Positions 20,225-29,569 of a stretch of DNA of 64,000 bases are shown here, in pieces; the first letter of the stretch is position 1, and the number at the start of each line of letters is the position of its first letter. This DNA is from Salinivibrio sp. ES.052. GTDB lineage: Bacteria > Pseudomonadota > Gammaproteobacteria > Enterobacterales > Vibrionaceae. The position numbers were made by a program, and so were the translations under genes. The notes under the pieces are model-generated. The model saw only the letters and a program-made list of their open reading frames with translations. It was not told the origin of the DNA and did no database searches. The stretch spans positions 1,520,251 to 1,584,250 of the forward strand of contig NZ_FSRI01000001.1 in NCBI RefSeq assembly GCF_900141775.1, in the 5' to 3' direction.

Positions 20225-22492
20225 TTAGAACGACCACTGAGTGCCAATGGTAATGGTGCGGCCCGGATCCGGCATGCTCACCACCGAGCCAGGCTGGATG
20301 GTATAACGATCCGTCAGGTTATTAACGGTGATAAAAACACTGGCATCCGGCGTGATGTCGTAGTGGCTATAAATATCCACCAAATATTCTGACGGGATCG
20401 CCACCACAGGGCTTGCAGCGCCGGTGCCTGTCAACCAATCCGCAGGGTTAGACTTGCCGCTGTGATAACGCACCGTGGTACCGATATCAAGCCGATCATC
20501 CAACCATTTATGGCCAATGTTAAGGTGCCATTTACGCTCTGGGGGGATCCGGGTCGGCGTAGTACTCCACGCAAAGCCCAAGCCGTTACAACGTGCCATG
20601 CCAGAGCGTTCGGCCTGATCTTGCGAACACACCTGTACCCTGTCGTAAAACGTGGCGGAGAAGTGGCTATAGAAGCCTTGGTACGCGTAATGCGCTTGCA
20701 ACTCGAACCCAGACAGCGACAACTCGTCATAATTGGTAAAGGTAAAATTACTGCGCCAAGACGGCAGGTTAGGGGTACGATCAAGCACGCCACCCGAAAT
20801 AAAATCACTGACATGATTATTAAAGTAAGACACCGTCATGGCGGCGCGACGTGTTTGCGCCAGCCCCAGTTCTTGTAACCAAGCTCGACCATCTAAACTC
20901 ACGCCGTACTCTTGGTTGAACGACACTTCAGGGTCCAGCGGGTTGTAAGGGTTATAGCTGAACACCTCGTTGGATATGGTCACTTCATACAAACTCGGTA
21001 ACCGCGCGGTGCGAGAGAGTTTGGCAAACACAGAAGCCGAAGGGTTGATGTCATAATGCAACTCGCCCATCAGATCCCACTCGCCGCGATAGTGCAAGGA
21101 TTGCTGGGTTTGCTTATCCAGCGATTGCGCCTCATGCCAGTTCACCCCAAGTTTTGCGGTCACCGGCGAGAGATCAATTTCACTATTGGCAAACACACTC
21201 CATTCTGAGCGTTTTCCGTGGCGTGAGGTCGGTTCAGTGGTATAGAACTTGTTGGTGTCACCGCGCGGTTCAAGGGTTTCTTTAGTGTAAGACACGCCAT
21301 AATCCACACTTACCGGTAAGTTTTCCCATTCACTGCGGTTGGCGATGCTCGCACCGTGACGATCATTCTGATATTCATGCAGGTATTGCTCAGCATTACT
21401 GCCTTTCGCCCACAACCCGTTGTATTGATTGAGCTTAGCCGACGTATGCCAGGCATTCGCGTGCAGATTCAGCCAGCTTTGCGATGGCGAGGTGTAGCGA
21501 TAATTCGCGCTATAAGCATCCACATCCGCCGTCCCCAATCCCCATTGGGGCATGACAGTACCTTCTTCTCGCTCATCGGTATACCAATAGGCCATCAGCA
21601 CTTCGCCCGCTTCTTGGCGGTGGTGTCGATAGCTAATATCCGCTTGATGCCCATTACCAAATTCTTTGTCCAGTTTGGCCAACCAGGAATCACTCTCAAA
21701 GCTGGTATTACCCACTTCTTGGCCCGCGCCAATCACAGGTTCTTCGTAGCGTTCAATGCCCTTTTTACCGGCAAAGTGGTTGCCTTTTTTACGATGGCTA
21801 AATGCCAGCACACCACCGAGCCCATCACCCTGATACCCCAGCCCTACCATTGCAGAGCCATTATCAAAGCCATGATGATCACTACGATCGGCCAAGCGAT
21901 AACGCAATTGTTCGACGGTATCATCACTCACGCGCGGCGAACGACTATTATTGTGGGCACGCAATTTCACCACGGCGCCGAAGCCCTCGCCATCGCGAAC
22001 AATGTCTGTGGCATTGAGTGTGGTGGCCGTTATCGTGCCGCCAATCGCGCCACTGGCATAGGCCGAGCGTCCAATCGTCGCTCCCTTTTCGACCGACAGA
22101 GACGACAACAAATCCGTATCAATATAAGTGCGATCACTGACACCCTGATAGCCACGCGACGTATGCGTCGACTGCAAACTGCCATCAATCAGCATCGCTA
22201 CTCGCCCATGCCCTTGCAGGCCACGAATACCCGGGTCAATCGCCCCTGCTTCGTTATGCATGTTATTGAGCTGAATACTGGTGTTGCCCGAAAACACATC
22301 CGCGTTACTGATCCCGCGAACCTTATCCAAATCATCGCGTATCATTAGCGCATCGGAAAAGCGATCAGCATTCACCACCACGGTATCGATCGGCGCGTCT
22401 TTTTCAGGCGTCTCCTCTGCCGGTGCGGCAAAGGCGAAAGAAGGAAAAGCAAAAAAGGTAAGAATAAAAGAGGCGACTGGCTTTAACTGCAT
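20225..22492 (-). CDS. TonB-dependent outer-membrane receptor (iron/haem class)
   Basis: 755 residues: a signal peptide ending near FAFAAPAEE, a TonB-box-like DTVVV, a plug domain with DPGIRGLQGHGRVAMLIDG and SVEKGATIGRSAYASGAIGG, and a 22-strand-type barrel ending in GTQWSF with a C-terminal aromatic residue. The plug and the motif NPYNPLDPEVSFNQEYG resemble haem/haemoglobin and siderophore receptors. A Fur-box match lies 35 bp upstream of the start, which fits iron uptake. No periplasmic-binding or ABC genes are adjacent, so the ligand (haem or a siderophore) is unresolved. A hairpin covers the ribosome-binding region. Confidence 0.88.
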   Translation of the reverse strand: MQLKPVASFILTFFAFPSFAFAAPAEETPEKDAPIDTVVVNADRFSDALMIRDDLDKVRGISNADVFSGNTSIQLNNMHNEAGAIDPGIRGLQGHGRVAMLIDGSLQSTHTSRGYQGVSDRTYIDTDLLSSLSVEKGATIGRSAYASGAIGGTITATTLNATDIVRDGEGFGAVVKLRAHNNSRSPRVSDDTVEQLRYRLADRSDHHGFDNGSAMVGLGYQGDGLGGVLAFSHRKKGNHFAGKKGIERYEEPVIGAGQEVGNTSFESDSWLAKLDKEFGNGHQADISYRHHRQEAGEVLMAYWYTDEREEGTVMPQWGLGTADVDAYSANYRYTSPSQSWLNLHANAWHTSAKLNQYNGLWAKGSNAEQYLHEYQNDRHGASIANRSEWENLPVSVDYGVSYTKETLEPRGDTNKFYTTEPTSRHGKRSEWSVFANSEIDLSPVTAKLGVNWHEAQSLDKQTQQSLHYRGEWDLMGELHYDINPSASVFAKLSRTARLPSLYEVTISNEVFSYNPYNPLDPEVSFNQEYGVSLDGRAWLQELGLAQTRRAAMTVSYFNNHVSDFISGGVLDRTPNLPSWRSNFTFTNYDELSLSGFELQAHYAYQGFYSHFSATFYDRVQVCSQDQAERSGMARCNGLGFAWSTTPTRIPPERKWHLNIGHKWLDDRLDIGTTVRYHSGKSNPADWLTGTGAASPVVAIPSEYLVDIYSHYDITPDASVFITVNNLTDRYTIQPGSVVSMPDPGRTITIGTQWSF

Positions 22493-22500
22493 TGAACATT

Positions 22501-22524
22501 CCCCGTCAATAAAAAGCGACGGGG
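22501..22524 (-). promoter_or_regulatory. Leader hairpin overlapping the ribosome site of the TonB receptor
   Basis: On the minus strand CCCCGTC and GACGGGG form a perfect 7-bp stem with a 10-nt loop. The 3' arm contains the GGGGA that would pair with 16S rRNA eight bases before the ATG at 22492, so the fold would hide the ribosome site. Confidence 0.5.
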
Positions 22525-22526
22525 AT

Positions 22527-22545
22527 GATAATGCAAATAGTTATC
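22527..22545 (-). promoter_or_regulatory. Fur box upstream of the TonB receptor
   Basis: The 19 bases GATAATGCAAATAGTTATC match 15 of 19 positions of the Fur consensus palindrome, with both outer arms GATAAT and TTATC intact. It lies 35 bp before the start codon, a usual position for Fur repression in the presence of iron. Confidence 0.8.
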
Positions 22546-22612
22546 GTTTGCCAATCTTATTTAACGCGAATAATTAAGTAACAAGACGCTCAACAACATA
22601 CAGGGTAGGCGC

Positions 22613-23254
22613 TCACCCCAGCGCCAGCCAGACGCCCACGCCCACCATCAAGGTGCCCGCGACACGGTTGAGTAATTGCACGTTGCCTCTTTGCTGCAAA
22701 AACTGGCGCAACGTGCGACCACCGCTGGCATACAGCATCAAGCAGCTAAATTCGGTCAACAGAATAATCAACACCAGCACACTTAACTGGCTAGGCAGTG
22801 CCAATTTAGGATTAATAAACGGTGGCAACAGCGAGATCATAAATGCCCAGCCTTTCGGGTTGGCAATCGCGGTGACAAACCCTTGGGTCGCCAATGACAA
22901 CGCAGACGCTTCACTGGGGCTAGCGTCATCATCCTCTTCGGGAATGGCCATTTTCCCGCGAGATCGCCACATTTGTATCCCAAGAAACGCCAGATAGGCA
23001 CCACCGACGTACTTGAACACTTGGAAGATCGAGGGATAGTTGAGCATCATCGCCGCCACCCCAATCACCGAGGCAATGGCTACCAACCCAACCCCAATTA
23101 ATTCGCCCCACATCATATGCAGGCTACGCTTAACGCCGATGGTCATTCCCAGCGTCATCGAGAGGGTCATACACATTCCAGGCGTCACCGAGACGAGGAA
23201 AAAGGTGGGGATGAACAAGGAAAGCATGGTGGTATCAATCAAAGCAGTTGGCAT
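22613..23254 (-). CDS. LysE/RhtB family amino-acid exporter
   Basis: 213 residues with about six membrane helices. The N-terminal pattern FLVSVTPGMCMTLSMTLGMTIG and the IANPKGWAFMISLLPPFINP segment after helix 3-4 are typical of the LysE/RhtB superfamily, which exports amino acids or homoserine lactones with the proton motive force. A hydrophilic Asp/Glu-rich loop (EEDDDAS) lies around residue 112. The substrate is not predictable. A second member of the family is encoded at 50.0-50.6 kb. It is divergent from metN, but no shared operator is seen on its side of the gap. Confidence 0.88.
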   Translation of the reverse strand: MPTALIDTTMLSLFIPTFFLVSVTPGMCMTLSMTLGMTIGVKRSLHMMWGELIGVGLVAIASVIGVAAMMLNYPSIFQVFKYVGGAYLAFLGIQMWRSRGKMAIPEEDDDASPSEASALSLATQGFVTAIANPKGWAFMISLLPPFINPKLALPSQLSVLVLIILLTEFSCLMLYASGGRTLRQFLQQRGNVQLLNRVAGTLMVGVGVWLALG

Positions 23255-23365
23255 AAAGTATAATCAGAACAAAGCACTACAGGGGCTCTTAGTAAACGCC
23301 CTTTGCCGTTTAAGATCAAGCCTACTGTTGAGTTTATAACCAGATATTTAGCCTTATTGCCATTT

Positions 23366-23389
23366 AGACGTCCAGAAGTAAAAATATCC
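23366..23389 (+). promoter_or_regulatory. MetJ operator upstream of metNIQ
   Basis: Three consecutive 8-bp units in phase: AGACGTCC, AGAAGTAA and AAATATCC, compared with the MetJ core AGACGTCT (7, 5 and 4 matches). It lies 112 bp before metN. The first unit is strong, the later ones weak; the context with a methionine transporter makes the call credible. Confidence 0.65.
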
Positions 23390-23501
23390 ATTGACTTCAT
23401 TTTGACGAACTCATAGCATCAATAACCAGAGCGACGGCAAGAATGCGGGATAAGCCGCTGAGTGAGTCTGCTGTGATCAAATTTATCGCCAAGGACATGT
23501 G

Positions 23502-24536
23502 ATGATTGAGATAACCAAACTCAACAAGGTATTCGAACTCGGGGAACGCCGAATTCATGCCCTTAACGACATCAACTTATTTATTCCCAAGGGGAAAGTA
23601 TTTGGTGTGATCGGTGCCTCCGGTGCAGGGAAAAGTACCCTGATCCGGATGGTTAACCTGCTCGAACGCCCCACCAGCGGCTCGGTCAAAGTGGGAGGGG
23701 TTAACCTGACCGCGCTGCCAAACCGCCAGTTGACCCAAGCGCGCCGTAAAATCGGGATGATTTTCCAACACTTTAATCTGCTTTCGTCACGCACCGTGTT
23801 CGACAATATCGCCCTGCCGCTTGAGCTAAGTGGCTCGAGCCGCGATGAGATTGAAACACGCGTGAGCGAGCTGCTCGATTTGGTTGGATTGACAGACAAA
23901 CGTGATGTCTACCCTGCCAGCCTCAGTGGCGGACAAAAGCAGCGTGTGGCCATTGCTCGTGCACTGGCGCCAAGCCCAAATGTGTTGCTCTGTGATGAAG
24001 CCACCAGCGCACTAGATCCAGCCACCACCCAATCGATTTTGTCGTTGCTGCAAACCATCAACCAAAAGCTCAACCTCACCATTTTACTGATCACCCACGA
24101 AATGGATGTGGTCAAACGTATCTGTGACGACGTCGCTATCATTGGCGATGGCGAGCTCGTCGAGTCCGGCCCAGTTGGCGAGATTTTTGCGCATCCCAAA
24201 TCCGACTTGGCCAAACAATTTATTCGTTCAACCCTCGACTTGTCAGTGCCGCATGATTTTGCCCAGCGCTTACAAAAAGAATACTTTGAAGGCAGCTACC
24301 CCTTGGTGCGCCTCGAATTTACCGGTGCGACGGTCGATGACCCATTAATCAGCCAGATCTCGCGTCTGTTTGATATCGACATCAGCATTTTAAGCTCAGA
24401 TATCGACTACGCCGGCGGCGTGAAATTCGGCCTACTGCTTGCGGAAATTATGGGTCCGAAAGAGGCGGTTGAAAACGCCATTACTTACCTCAACAAGCAT
24501 CATGTCAACACGGAGGTACTTGGCTATGTTGATTGA
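23502..24536 (+). CDS. metN: D-methionine ABC transporter ATP-binding protein
   Basis: 344 residues from the ATG at 23502 (AAGGA six bases upstream). The ABC ATPase core shows the Walker [10 protein letters not shown], the signature [15 protein letters not shown], the Walker [12 protein letters not shown] and the switch histidine in [11 protein letters not shown]-terminal ligand-sensing NIL/ACT-like domain (about residues 265-340) lets methionine inhibit transport in the family. The first gene of metNIQ; its stop overlaps the metI start by 11 bases. A MetJ-like operator upstream predicts repression when S-adenosylmethionine is plentiful. Confidence 0.97.
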   Translation: MIEITKLNKVFELGERRIHALNDINLFIPKGKVFGVIGASGAGKSTLIRMVNLLERPTSGSVKVGGVNLTALPNRQLTQARRKIGMIFQHFNLLSSRTVFDNIALPLELSGSSRDEIETRVSELLDLVGLTDKRDVYPASLSGGQKQRVAIARALAPSPNVLLCDEATSALDPATTQSILSLLQTINQKLNLTILLITHEMDVVKRICDDVAIIGDGELVESGPVGEIFAHPKSDLAKQFIRSTLDLSVPHDFAQRLQKEYFEGSYPLVRLEFTGATVDDPLISQISRLFDIDISILSSDIDYAGGVKFGLLLAEIMGPKEAVENAITYLNKHHVNTEVLGYVD

Positions 24537-25212
24537 TCAACTCACCCAATGGGTGAATGAAAACACCGCCCTTATCAATTTGCTGCTCGAAGCCACCGGC
24601 CAAACTCTGTATATGGTGTTTGCCTCTGGCATCATGGGCTTTGTGATTGGCATCCCATTAGGCGTGTTACTGCATGTGACCAAACCCGGTGGTTTGCTGG
24701 GCCAACCACAAGTTAACCAGGTGCTCGGCGCGATTGTGAACATTGGTCGCTCCATCCCTTTTATTATCTTACTGGTTGCGATTATTCCGTTTACCCGCAT
24801 GGTGGTTGGCACCTCGATTGGTACCGCGGCGGCGATTGTGCCACTTACCGTCGGCGCCATTCCGTTTATTGCCCGCTTGGTTGAAGGCGCCTTACTGGAA
24901 CTACCGGCTGGGCTGGAAGAAGCGGCCAAAGCGATGGGCGCGAACCCATTCCAAATTATTTACAAAGTGCTCATACCTGAAGCGTTACCCGGCATCATCA
25001 ATGGCGCAACCATTACCTTGGTCACCTTGGTGAGCTACTCGGCCATGGCCGGTGCGGTCGGCGGCGGCGGTCTCGGGGATGTGGGTATCCGCTATGGCTA
25101 TCAGCGCTTTGACACCACCGTCATGCTGATCACGGTTGTGATGCTGGTGGTCTTAGTACAAGCGATTCAATCTTTTGGTGATTACTTGGTGCGACGCGCC
25201 GATCACCGCTAA
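24526..25212 (+). CDS. metI: Methionine ABC transporter permease
   Basis: 228 residues from the ATG at 24526, which follows GGAGG by nine bases and overlaps the end of metN. Five or so membrane helices and the permease EAA-type loop [21 protein letters not shown] that docks on MetN are seen, along with the typical [20 protein letters not shown]. It forms the dimeric inner-membrane channel of the MetNIQ importer. Confidence 0.97.
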   Translation: MLIDQLTQWVNENTALINLLLEATGQTLYMVFASGIMGFVIGIPLGVLLHVTKPGGLLGQPQVNQVLGAIVNIGRSIPFIILLVAIIPFTRMVVGTSIGTAAAIVPLTVGAIPFIARLVEGALLELPAGLEEAAKAMGANPFQIIYKVLIPEALPGIINGATITLVTLVSYSAMAGAVGGGGLGDVGIRYGYQRFDTTVMLITVVMLVVLVQAIQSFGDYLVRRADHR

Positions 25213-25258
25213 ATCAAACACAATAATGATGAATATGTTTCGAACAGGGAGATAGACA

Positions 25259-26074
25259 ATGAAAACCACCATTAAAACACTGCTAGCCACACTCGGATTG
25301 GCATCAACCCTTGCCCTTACCGGCTGTGGTGAAAAAGAGCCTGCCGTGCAAGACAACAGCAAAATCACCGTTGGCGTCATGGCCGGTGAAGAAGCACAAG
25401 TGGCTGAGCATGCAGTGAAAGAAGCGAAAAAGCTCGGCCTTGATGTAGAGTTAGTGACTTTTACCGATTACGTCTCGCCGAACGCGGCACTGGATGATGG
25501 CTCGGTCGACGTGAATGCTTTCCAACACAAACCTTACTTGGACGCACAAATTAAAGACCGTGGTTATGAGTTCGCGATTGCCGGCAACACCTTTGTGTAT
25601 CCGATTGCGGCGTATTCTTACAAGCTAGATAGCGTCGAGGATCTACCAGAAGGCGGTAAAATTGCCGTGCCTAACAACCCATCGAACCTGGGCCGTTCAC
25701 TGGTATTGCTTGAGCAGCAAGGCATCATCAAGCTCAAAGAAGGCGCAGGCATCAACGCCACCAAACTGGATATCGTTGAGAACCCGAAAAACGTAGAAAT
25801 CATCGAGCTAGAAACCCCACAACTGCCTCGCTCATTGGAAGATGTGGACTTGGCTATCATCAACAACACCTTTGCCGCCGGCGTGGGCCTAACGCCAAGC
25901 AAAGACGGTATCTTTGTTGAAGACAAAGAATCACCCTACGTGAACCTGATTGTGGCACGCAAAGACAACGTCGACGCAGAAAACGTCAAAACCTTTGTTA
26001 AAGCCTACCAAACTGATGCGGTTTACAACGCCGCGATGGAAATCTTTGACGGCGCAGTGGTAAAAGGCTGGTAA
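25259..26074 (+). CDS. metQ: Methionine-binding lipoprotein
   Basis: 271 residues, NLPA family. A lipobox LALTGCGEK places the lipidated cysteine near residue 23, so the mature protein is anchored to the outer face of the inner membrane. The binding domain shows VGVMAGEEAQVAEHAVKEA, DVNAFQHKPYLD and NNPSNLGRSLVLLEQQG. It delivers methionine to MetNI. Its last codons and terminator, 26067-26130, are repeated almost exactly at 32552-32615. Confidence 0.97.
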   Translation: MKTTIKTLLATLGLASTLALTGCGEKEPAVQDNSKITVGVMAGEEAQVAEHAVKEAKKLGLDVELVTFTDYVSPNAALDDGSVDVNAFQHKPYLDAQIKDRGYEFAIAGNTFVYPIAAYSYKLDSVEDLPEGGKIAVPNNPSNLGRSLVLLEQQGIIKLKEGAGINATKLDIVENPKNVEIIELETPQLPRSLEDVDLAIINNTFAAGVGLTPSKDGIFVEDKESPYVNLIVARKDNVDAENVKTFVKAYQTDAVYNAAMEIFDGAVVKGW

Positions 26075-26130
26075 GCCACTAAGCTCAACACACTGAAATG
26101 ACGAAGCCCGCGCTGAAAAGTGCGGGCTTT
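26067..26130 (+). repeat. Direct repeat R1: metQ tail and terminator
   Basis: 64 bp from the last metQ codon to the terminator T run, matching 57 of 64 positions without gaps to 32552-32615. The two copies flank the carnitine gene cluster. Confidence 0.88.
26104..26130 (+). terminator. Terminator after metQ
   Basis: An 8-bp stem AAGCCCGC / GCGGGCTT with a 9-10-nt loop, followed by TTGTTTTT. Confidence 0.85.
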
Positions 26131-26256
26131 GTTTTTAGTGGTGGCATTACAGCTCCCGGTAATCCCCCTCACCGCTCAACACATTCAGCATTACTTGACC
26201 CCCATAGCAGCGGCCAGTCATCATACTCTCCCCATTTTTACGCTTAGTGTGCGGTC

Positions 26257-27246
26257 ATGCGTCTTGAATACACCGGCCCGATGCCAGAATGTATCGGCTT
26301 TCTTTTACTGCCCCGCTTCTCGATGATGGCCTTTTTCTCTGCCGTCGAGCCACTGCGTATTGCCAACCAAATCAGTGGCGAAGCGCTATTTGATTGGCAA
26401 ATGATCAGTGAAGATGGCAAACCGGTGAAGGCCTCTAACGGCATGTCACTGCTGGCTGACAAAGCGATTGATGCGGTGCATGACCTGCCCTCGCTGGCCG
26501 TGTGTAGCGGGTTCGATCCTGAAGCCTATTTAAGCCGCCCCTTAATGCGCTGGCTGCACCGTCTTGATGCGGCGGGGTGCGCGCTCGGCGGGCTCGATAC
26601 CGGCTGCTTTTTGCTAGCCGCTGCCGACTTGCTTAAAGGGGAACGTGTCACCTTGCATTGGGAAAGCCTGCCCTCGTTTCAAGAGCGCTTCCCGGAGGTG
26701 AAAACCTCAGATGAGCTATTTGAACTGGGACCGCGGCGCTTCTCATGCGCGGGGGGCGCAGCTGCGATGGACATGGCACTGGATGTGATTGCGCGTCGTC
26801 ACGGCACCCAACTAGCCATCGACGTCTCTGAGCAGCTGGTGCACGAGCGCATTCGTACTCGGCGCGATCAGCAGCGCATGACACTCGCCCGCCGTTTAGG
26901 CACCCATCGACGACGTCTGGTCGAAGCGGTGGATGTGATGGAACGCCATATAGAATCGCCCCTGTCTTTGGCCGAGGTGGCTCAGCGCAGCGGTATTTCA
27001 CTTCGTCATTTGCAACGGCTTTTCGACAGCGAGCTAAAACAGTCCCCGCGAAGCTGGTATGTGGGATTAAGGCTAGAGCGAGCCCGTTACTTGCTAAAAG
27101 AAACCGATCTCGATGTGTTATCCGTGGGGTTGGCGTGTGGCTTTAGCTCAAGCTCGAGTTTTTCCCGCGCGTTTCGCACCCATTACGACGTGTCGCCGCG
27201 CCAGATGCGCAAAGCCCAAAACCAGCCGCTCACCCCGCCACCTTAA
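26257..27246 (+). CDS. cdhR: GlxA/CdhR-type transcriptional regulator of carnitine catabolism
   Basis: 329 residues. An N-terminal DJ-1/PfpI-like (GATase-like) ligand domain (about residues 10-175, with GFLLLPRFSMMAFFSAVEPLR and GGLDTGCFLLAAADLL) is followed by an AraC-type double helix-turn-helix (about 215-320, with LAEVAQRSGISLRHLQRLF and ACGFSSSSSFSRAFRTHYDVSPR). This architecture is that of the carnitine regulator CdhR and the betaine regulator GbdR of pseudomonads. The position beside cdhA, cdhB, cdhC and a BCCT carrier makes activation of that operon by carnitine the best guess. It is transcribed convergently with the carrier gene. Confidence 0.85.
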   Translation: MRLEYTGPMPECIGFLLLPRFSMMAFFSAVEPLRIANQISGEALFDWQMISEDGKPVKASNGMSLLADKAIDAVHDLPSLAVCSGFDPEAYLSRPLMRWLHRLDAAGCALGGLDTGCFLLAAADLLKGERVTLHWESLPSFQERFPEVKTSDELFELGPRRFSCAGGAAAMDMALDVIARRHGTQLAIDVSEQLVHERIRTRRDQQRMTLARRLGTHRRRLVEAVDVMERHIESPLSLAEVAQRSGISLRHLQRLFDSELKQSPRSWYVGLRLERARYLLKETDLDVLSVGLACGFSSSSSFSRAFRTHYDVSPRQMRKAQNQPLTPPP

Positions 27247-27326
27247 TCAGCAACGGAATGAGCAGCTTGTCTCGCGGTTAGCGCGTCACGGTGCGACGCC
27301 TTAAACCGCTATTTGTTGACGACTCG

Positions 27327-29003
27327 CTATTTTTTAGCGGCCACTAGCGAGCGGCGCGATTCACCAAACAGCGAGATCAGCACCCCGGCAGTCATCACCA
27401 GGATCACCACGCTCAGTGGCAAGGCAGCGGCGATCAACGCCGTCTGTAGCGCTTTAAGGCCACCGGCCATCAGCAGCGTCGCCGCCACCAAGCCAATCAC
27501 CACGCCCCAGATAATGCGGAAACGCCGCGGCGGCTCTTCGTCACCCAGAGATAAGATGGTTGTCAGCACCAGGGTGCCTGAGTCCGACGAGGTCACAAAC
27601 CAGCTCATCAGCAAGAACACCATCAAGGCCGAGAGTATCCAGCCGAACGTTCCCGTACCAACAATGCCATCGGCAGCCGCAAACAGAGCCGCTGGTAATT
27701 CCCAAGCATTGACTAAGTCAATAATGCCGGCACTACCCACGCCGCCACTGGCATACAGCTCCTGATAAATCGCATTGCCGCCAAAAATCACCAACCAGAC
27801 AAAGATCAGCAAGGTGGGCACAAACAACACGCCCAGCACGAACTCACGTAGCGTCCGCCCTTTGGAAATACGCGCAATAAACAGACCCACGAACGGTGCC
27901 CAAGCCAGCCACCAGCCCCAATAGAAAATGGTCCAGGCCTGCTGCCACTCCACCGTGCCAGGCTCATCGGCAAACCACAGCCCCATCGGGATAAAGTTAA
28001 TCGCATAGTCGAGCAAAGTCTCGCCGAACGCGCTGATCAGCCACAGTGTGGGGCCGCCAATCAAAAAGATACCGACTACCAGCACCGATACCCAAATGTT
28101 CATCTGGGAGATAATACGGATCCCGCGGCGCACCCCGGAGACTGCCGACATAATCGAGATCGCCGAAATCACTGCAATCAAGATCAACTGCGTCGACAAA
28201 CCGGAGGTGATACCGATCAGGCGCTCCAGCCCCACCGCCATTTGACTGACGCCAAGCCCGAGCGAAGTCGCGACGCCGAACACGCAGCCCAGCACCCCGA
28301 GGATATCGAAAAGATGCCCCCAGACGCCGTAAATGCGCTCGCCAATAAAAGGATAAAGCGCCGAGCGCAGCGCCAAAGGCAGTTGCTTACGGTAGGCAAA
28401 ATACGCCAGCGACATGCCGACAATCACATAAATAGCCCAACCATGCAGGCCCCAGTGGAACACGGTGACCCGCAGCGCATCAATGGCGCGCTCGTAGCCA
28501 ATGGCGGCCGCGCCAGCCATATCCGCGTGAGGGTTATTGGGATAGCCAAATCCGCCGGTGTTATCGAGGTAAAAAATCGGTTCGGCCACCCCAAAAAACA
28601 GGATGCCGATACCGATGCCAGCAGAGAACAGCATCGAGAACCAAGAGAAGTTACTAAACTCCGGACGACTGTCGTCAGGGCCAAGGCGCACGTTGCCGTA
28701 CTTACTGAAAACAATAAAGCCGCACACGGTCAATAACAGCATCACGGTGACCAGGTAGTAACCACTAAAGGTGCTTTCAATCCAGGTGCGCGTCGTACCA
28801 AACAGGACACTGGCCGTCTCCGATTGAAAGCCGGTGAATAACACAAAAGCGAGCACCAGCAGTGCAGAGCAAATGGTCATGCCACGGTGCATGCCTTGGA
28901 AAAAGCCATCCTGAGCAAGCTCGGTGACGGTATAATCGGTCGATACTTCAGCCTGGTGGCTGTCACGACGCTTGGGTGAGTGTGGTGGGGTTGGCGTAGC
29001 GAT
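27327..29003 (-). CDS. BCCT-family transporter, probably carnitine/betaine; non-ATG start
   Basis: Betaine/carnitine/choline transporter with 12 membrane helices and the family's tryptophan-rich motif FYWGWWLAWAPFVGLF plus ISKGRTLREFVLG. The first ATG is at 28892 (521 residues), but coding sequence clearly runs 37 codons further (TDYTVTELAQDGFFQG precedes it). A perfect AAGGAGG at 29011-29017 then lies upstream of ATT (29006) and ATC (29003), with no ATG, GTG or TTG in between. I therefore place the start at ATC 29003 (558 residues). Last gene of the cdhC-cdhA-cdhB operon; it probably imports carnitine by symport or exchange. Confidence 0.85.
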   Translation of the reverse strand: MATPTPPHSPKRRDSHQAEVSTDYTVTELAQDGFFQGMHRGMTICSALLVLAFVLFTGFQSETASVLFGTTRTWIESTFSGYYLVTVMLLLTVCGFIVFSKYGNVRLGPDDSRPEFSNFSWFSMLFSAGIGIGILFFGVAEPIFYLDNTGGFGYPNNPHADMAGAAAIGYERAIDALRVTVFHWGLHGWAIYVIVGMSLAYFAYRKQLPLALRSALYPFIGERIYGVWGHLFDILGVLGCVFGVATSLGLGVSQMAVGLERLIGITSGLSTQLILIAVISAISIMSAVSGVRRGIRIISQMNIWVSVLVVGIFLIGGPTLWLISAFGETLLDYAINFIPMGLWFADEPGTVEWQQAWTIFYWGWWLAWAPFVGLFIARISKGRTLREFVLGVLFVPTLLIFVWLVIFGGNAIYQELYASGGVGSAGIIDLVNAWELPAALFAAADGIVGTGTFGWILSALMVFLLMSWFVTSSDSGTLVLTTILSLGDEEPPRRFRIIWGVVIGLVAATLLMAGGLKALQTALIAAALPLSVVILVMTAGVLISLFGESRRSLVAAKK

Positions 29004-29019
29004 AATAAATCCTCCTTGA

Positions 29020-29070
29020 GCCGGAAGTCGGGCCGGCGATCCCGTTAACCGCTCAGCCTCTACTGAGCGG
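29020..29070 (-). other. Two hairpins between cdhB and the BCCT gene
   Basis: Perfect stems CCGCTCAG / CTGAGCGG (29049-29070) and GCCGG / CCGGC (29020-29037) precede the BCCT ribosome site. Neither has a T run, so they look like mRNA processing or stability elements, not terminators. Confidence 0.55.
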
Positions 29071-29107
29071 GACTTGATAACTCTTTAGCGCCCGATGGCA
29101 ACGTGGT

Positions 29108-29569
29108 TCAATGCCGCTTGGGTAACCCGATACGACGGCCGGCACTCTCGGGCCAATCACTCTCAACCGCGCAAGGCAGGGTCTCAATGAGGCTGGCGAC
29201 AACATCCGGAAACGGCGCGGGACGACCGGTTTGCGTATCGATGCCCATCAGCATCTGCTCGCTGGTGGCCAGTACCTCACCTTGGGTATCACACATTTGC
29301 ATAAACACATGCAGGCGCTTTTGATCACGCGCTAACACGGTCACGTCGACCACCAAGGTCTGCCCTTGATGCGCCTCACGTCGGTAACACAAATGGGTTT
29401 CGAGGGTATAAATCGTGTAGCGATGCTGGGTGCGGCCTGCGTCATCTAAGCCAATGGTGGCCATTAGCGCATCGACACCCAGCGAGAACACACGCGCGTA
29501 CTCGGCGTCGTTCATGTGCCCGTTATAATCGACCCATTCTGGCGCCACGTCTATCTTTAATAGTGCCAT
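29108..29569 (-). CDS. cdhB: Hotdog-fold thioesterase, probable betainyl-CoA thioesterase
   Basis: 153 residues of the 4-hydroxybenzoyl-CoA-thioesterase hotdog family, with the catalytic-loop pattern VDYNGHMNDAEYARVFSLG near residue 15 and LETHLCYRREAHQGQTL in the middle. In the pseudomonad carnitine pathway a thioesterase in this position hydrolyses betainyl-CoA to glycine betaine and CoA. Its start codon overlaps the cdhA stop by one base (TAATG), indicating translational coupling. The assignment rests on gene order with cdhA and cdhC. Confidence 0.82.
   Translation of the reverse strand: MALLKIDVAPEWVDYNGHMNDAEYARVFSLGVDALMATIGLDDAGRTQHRYTIYTLETHLCYRREAHQGQTLVVDVTVLARDQKRLHVFMQMCDTQGEVLATSEQMLMGIDTQTGRPAPFPDVVASLIETLPCAVESDWPESAGRRIGLPKRH

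Noticed and set aside
21356-22348. 330-residue plus-strand frame inside the TonB receptor gene
   Set aside because: Long but antisense to a clear TonB receptor; the translation is rich in Arg, Ile and Thr without any domain. A product of codon bias.
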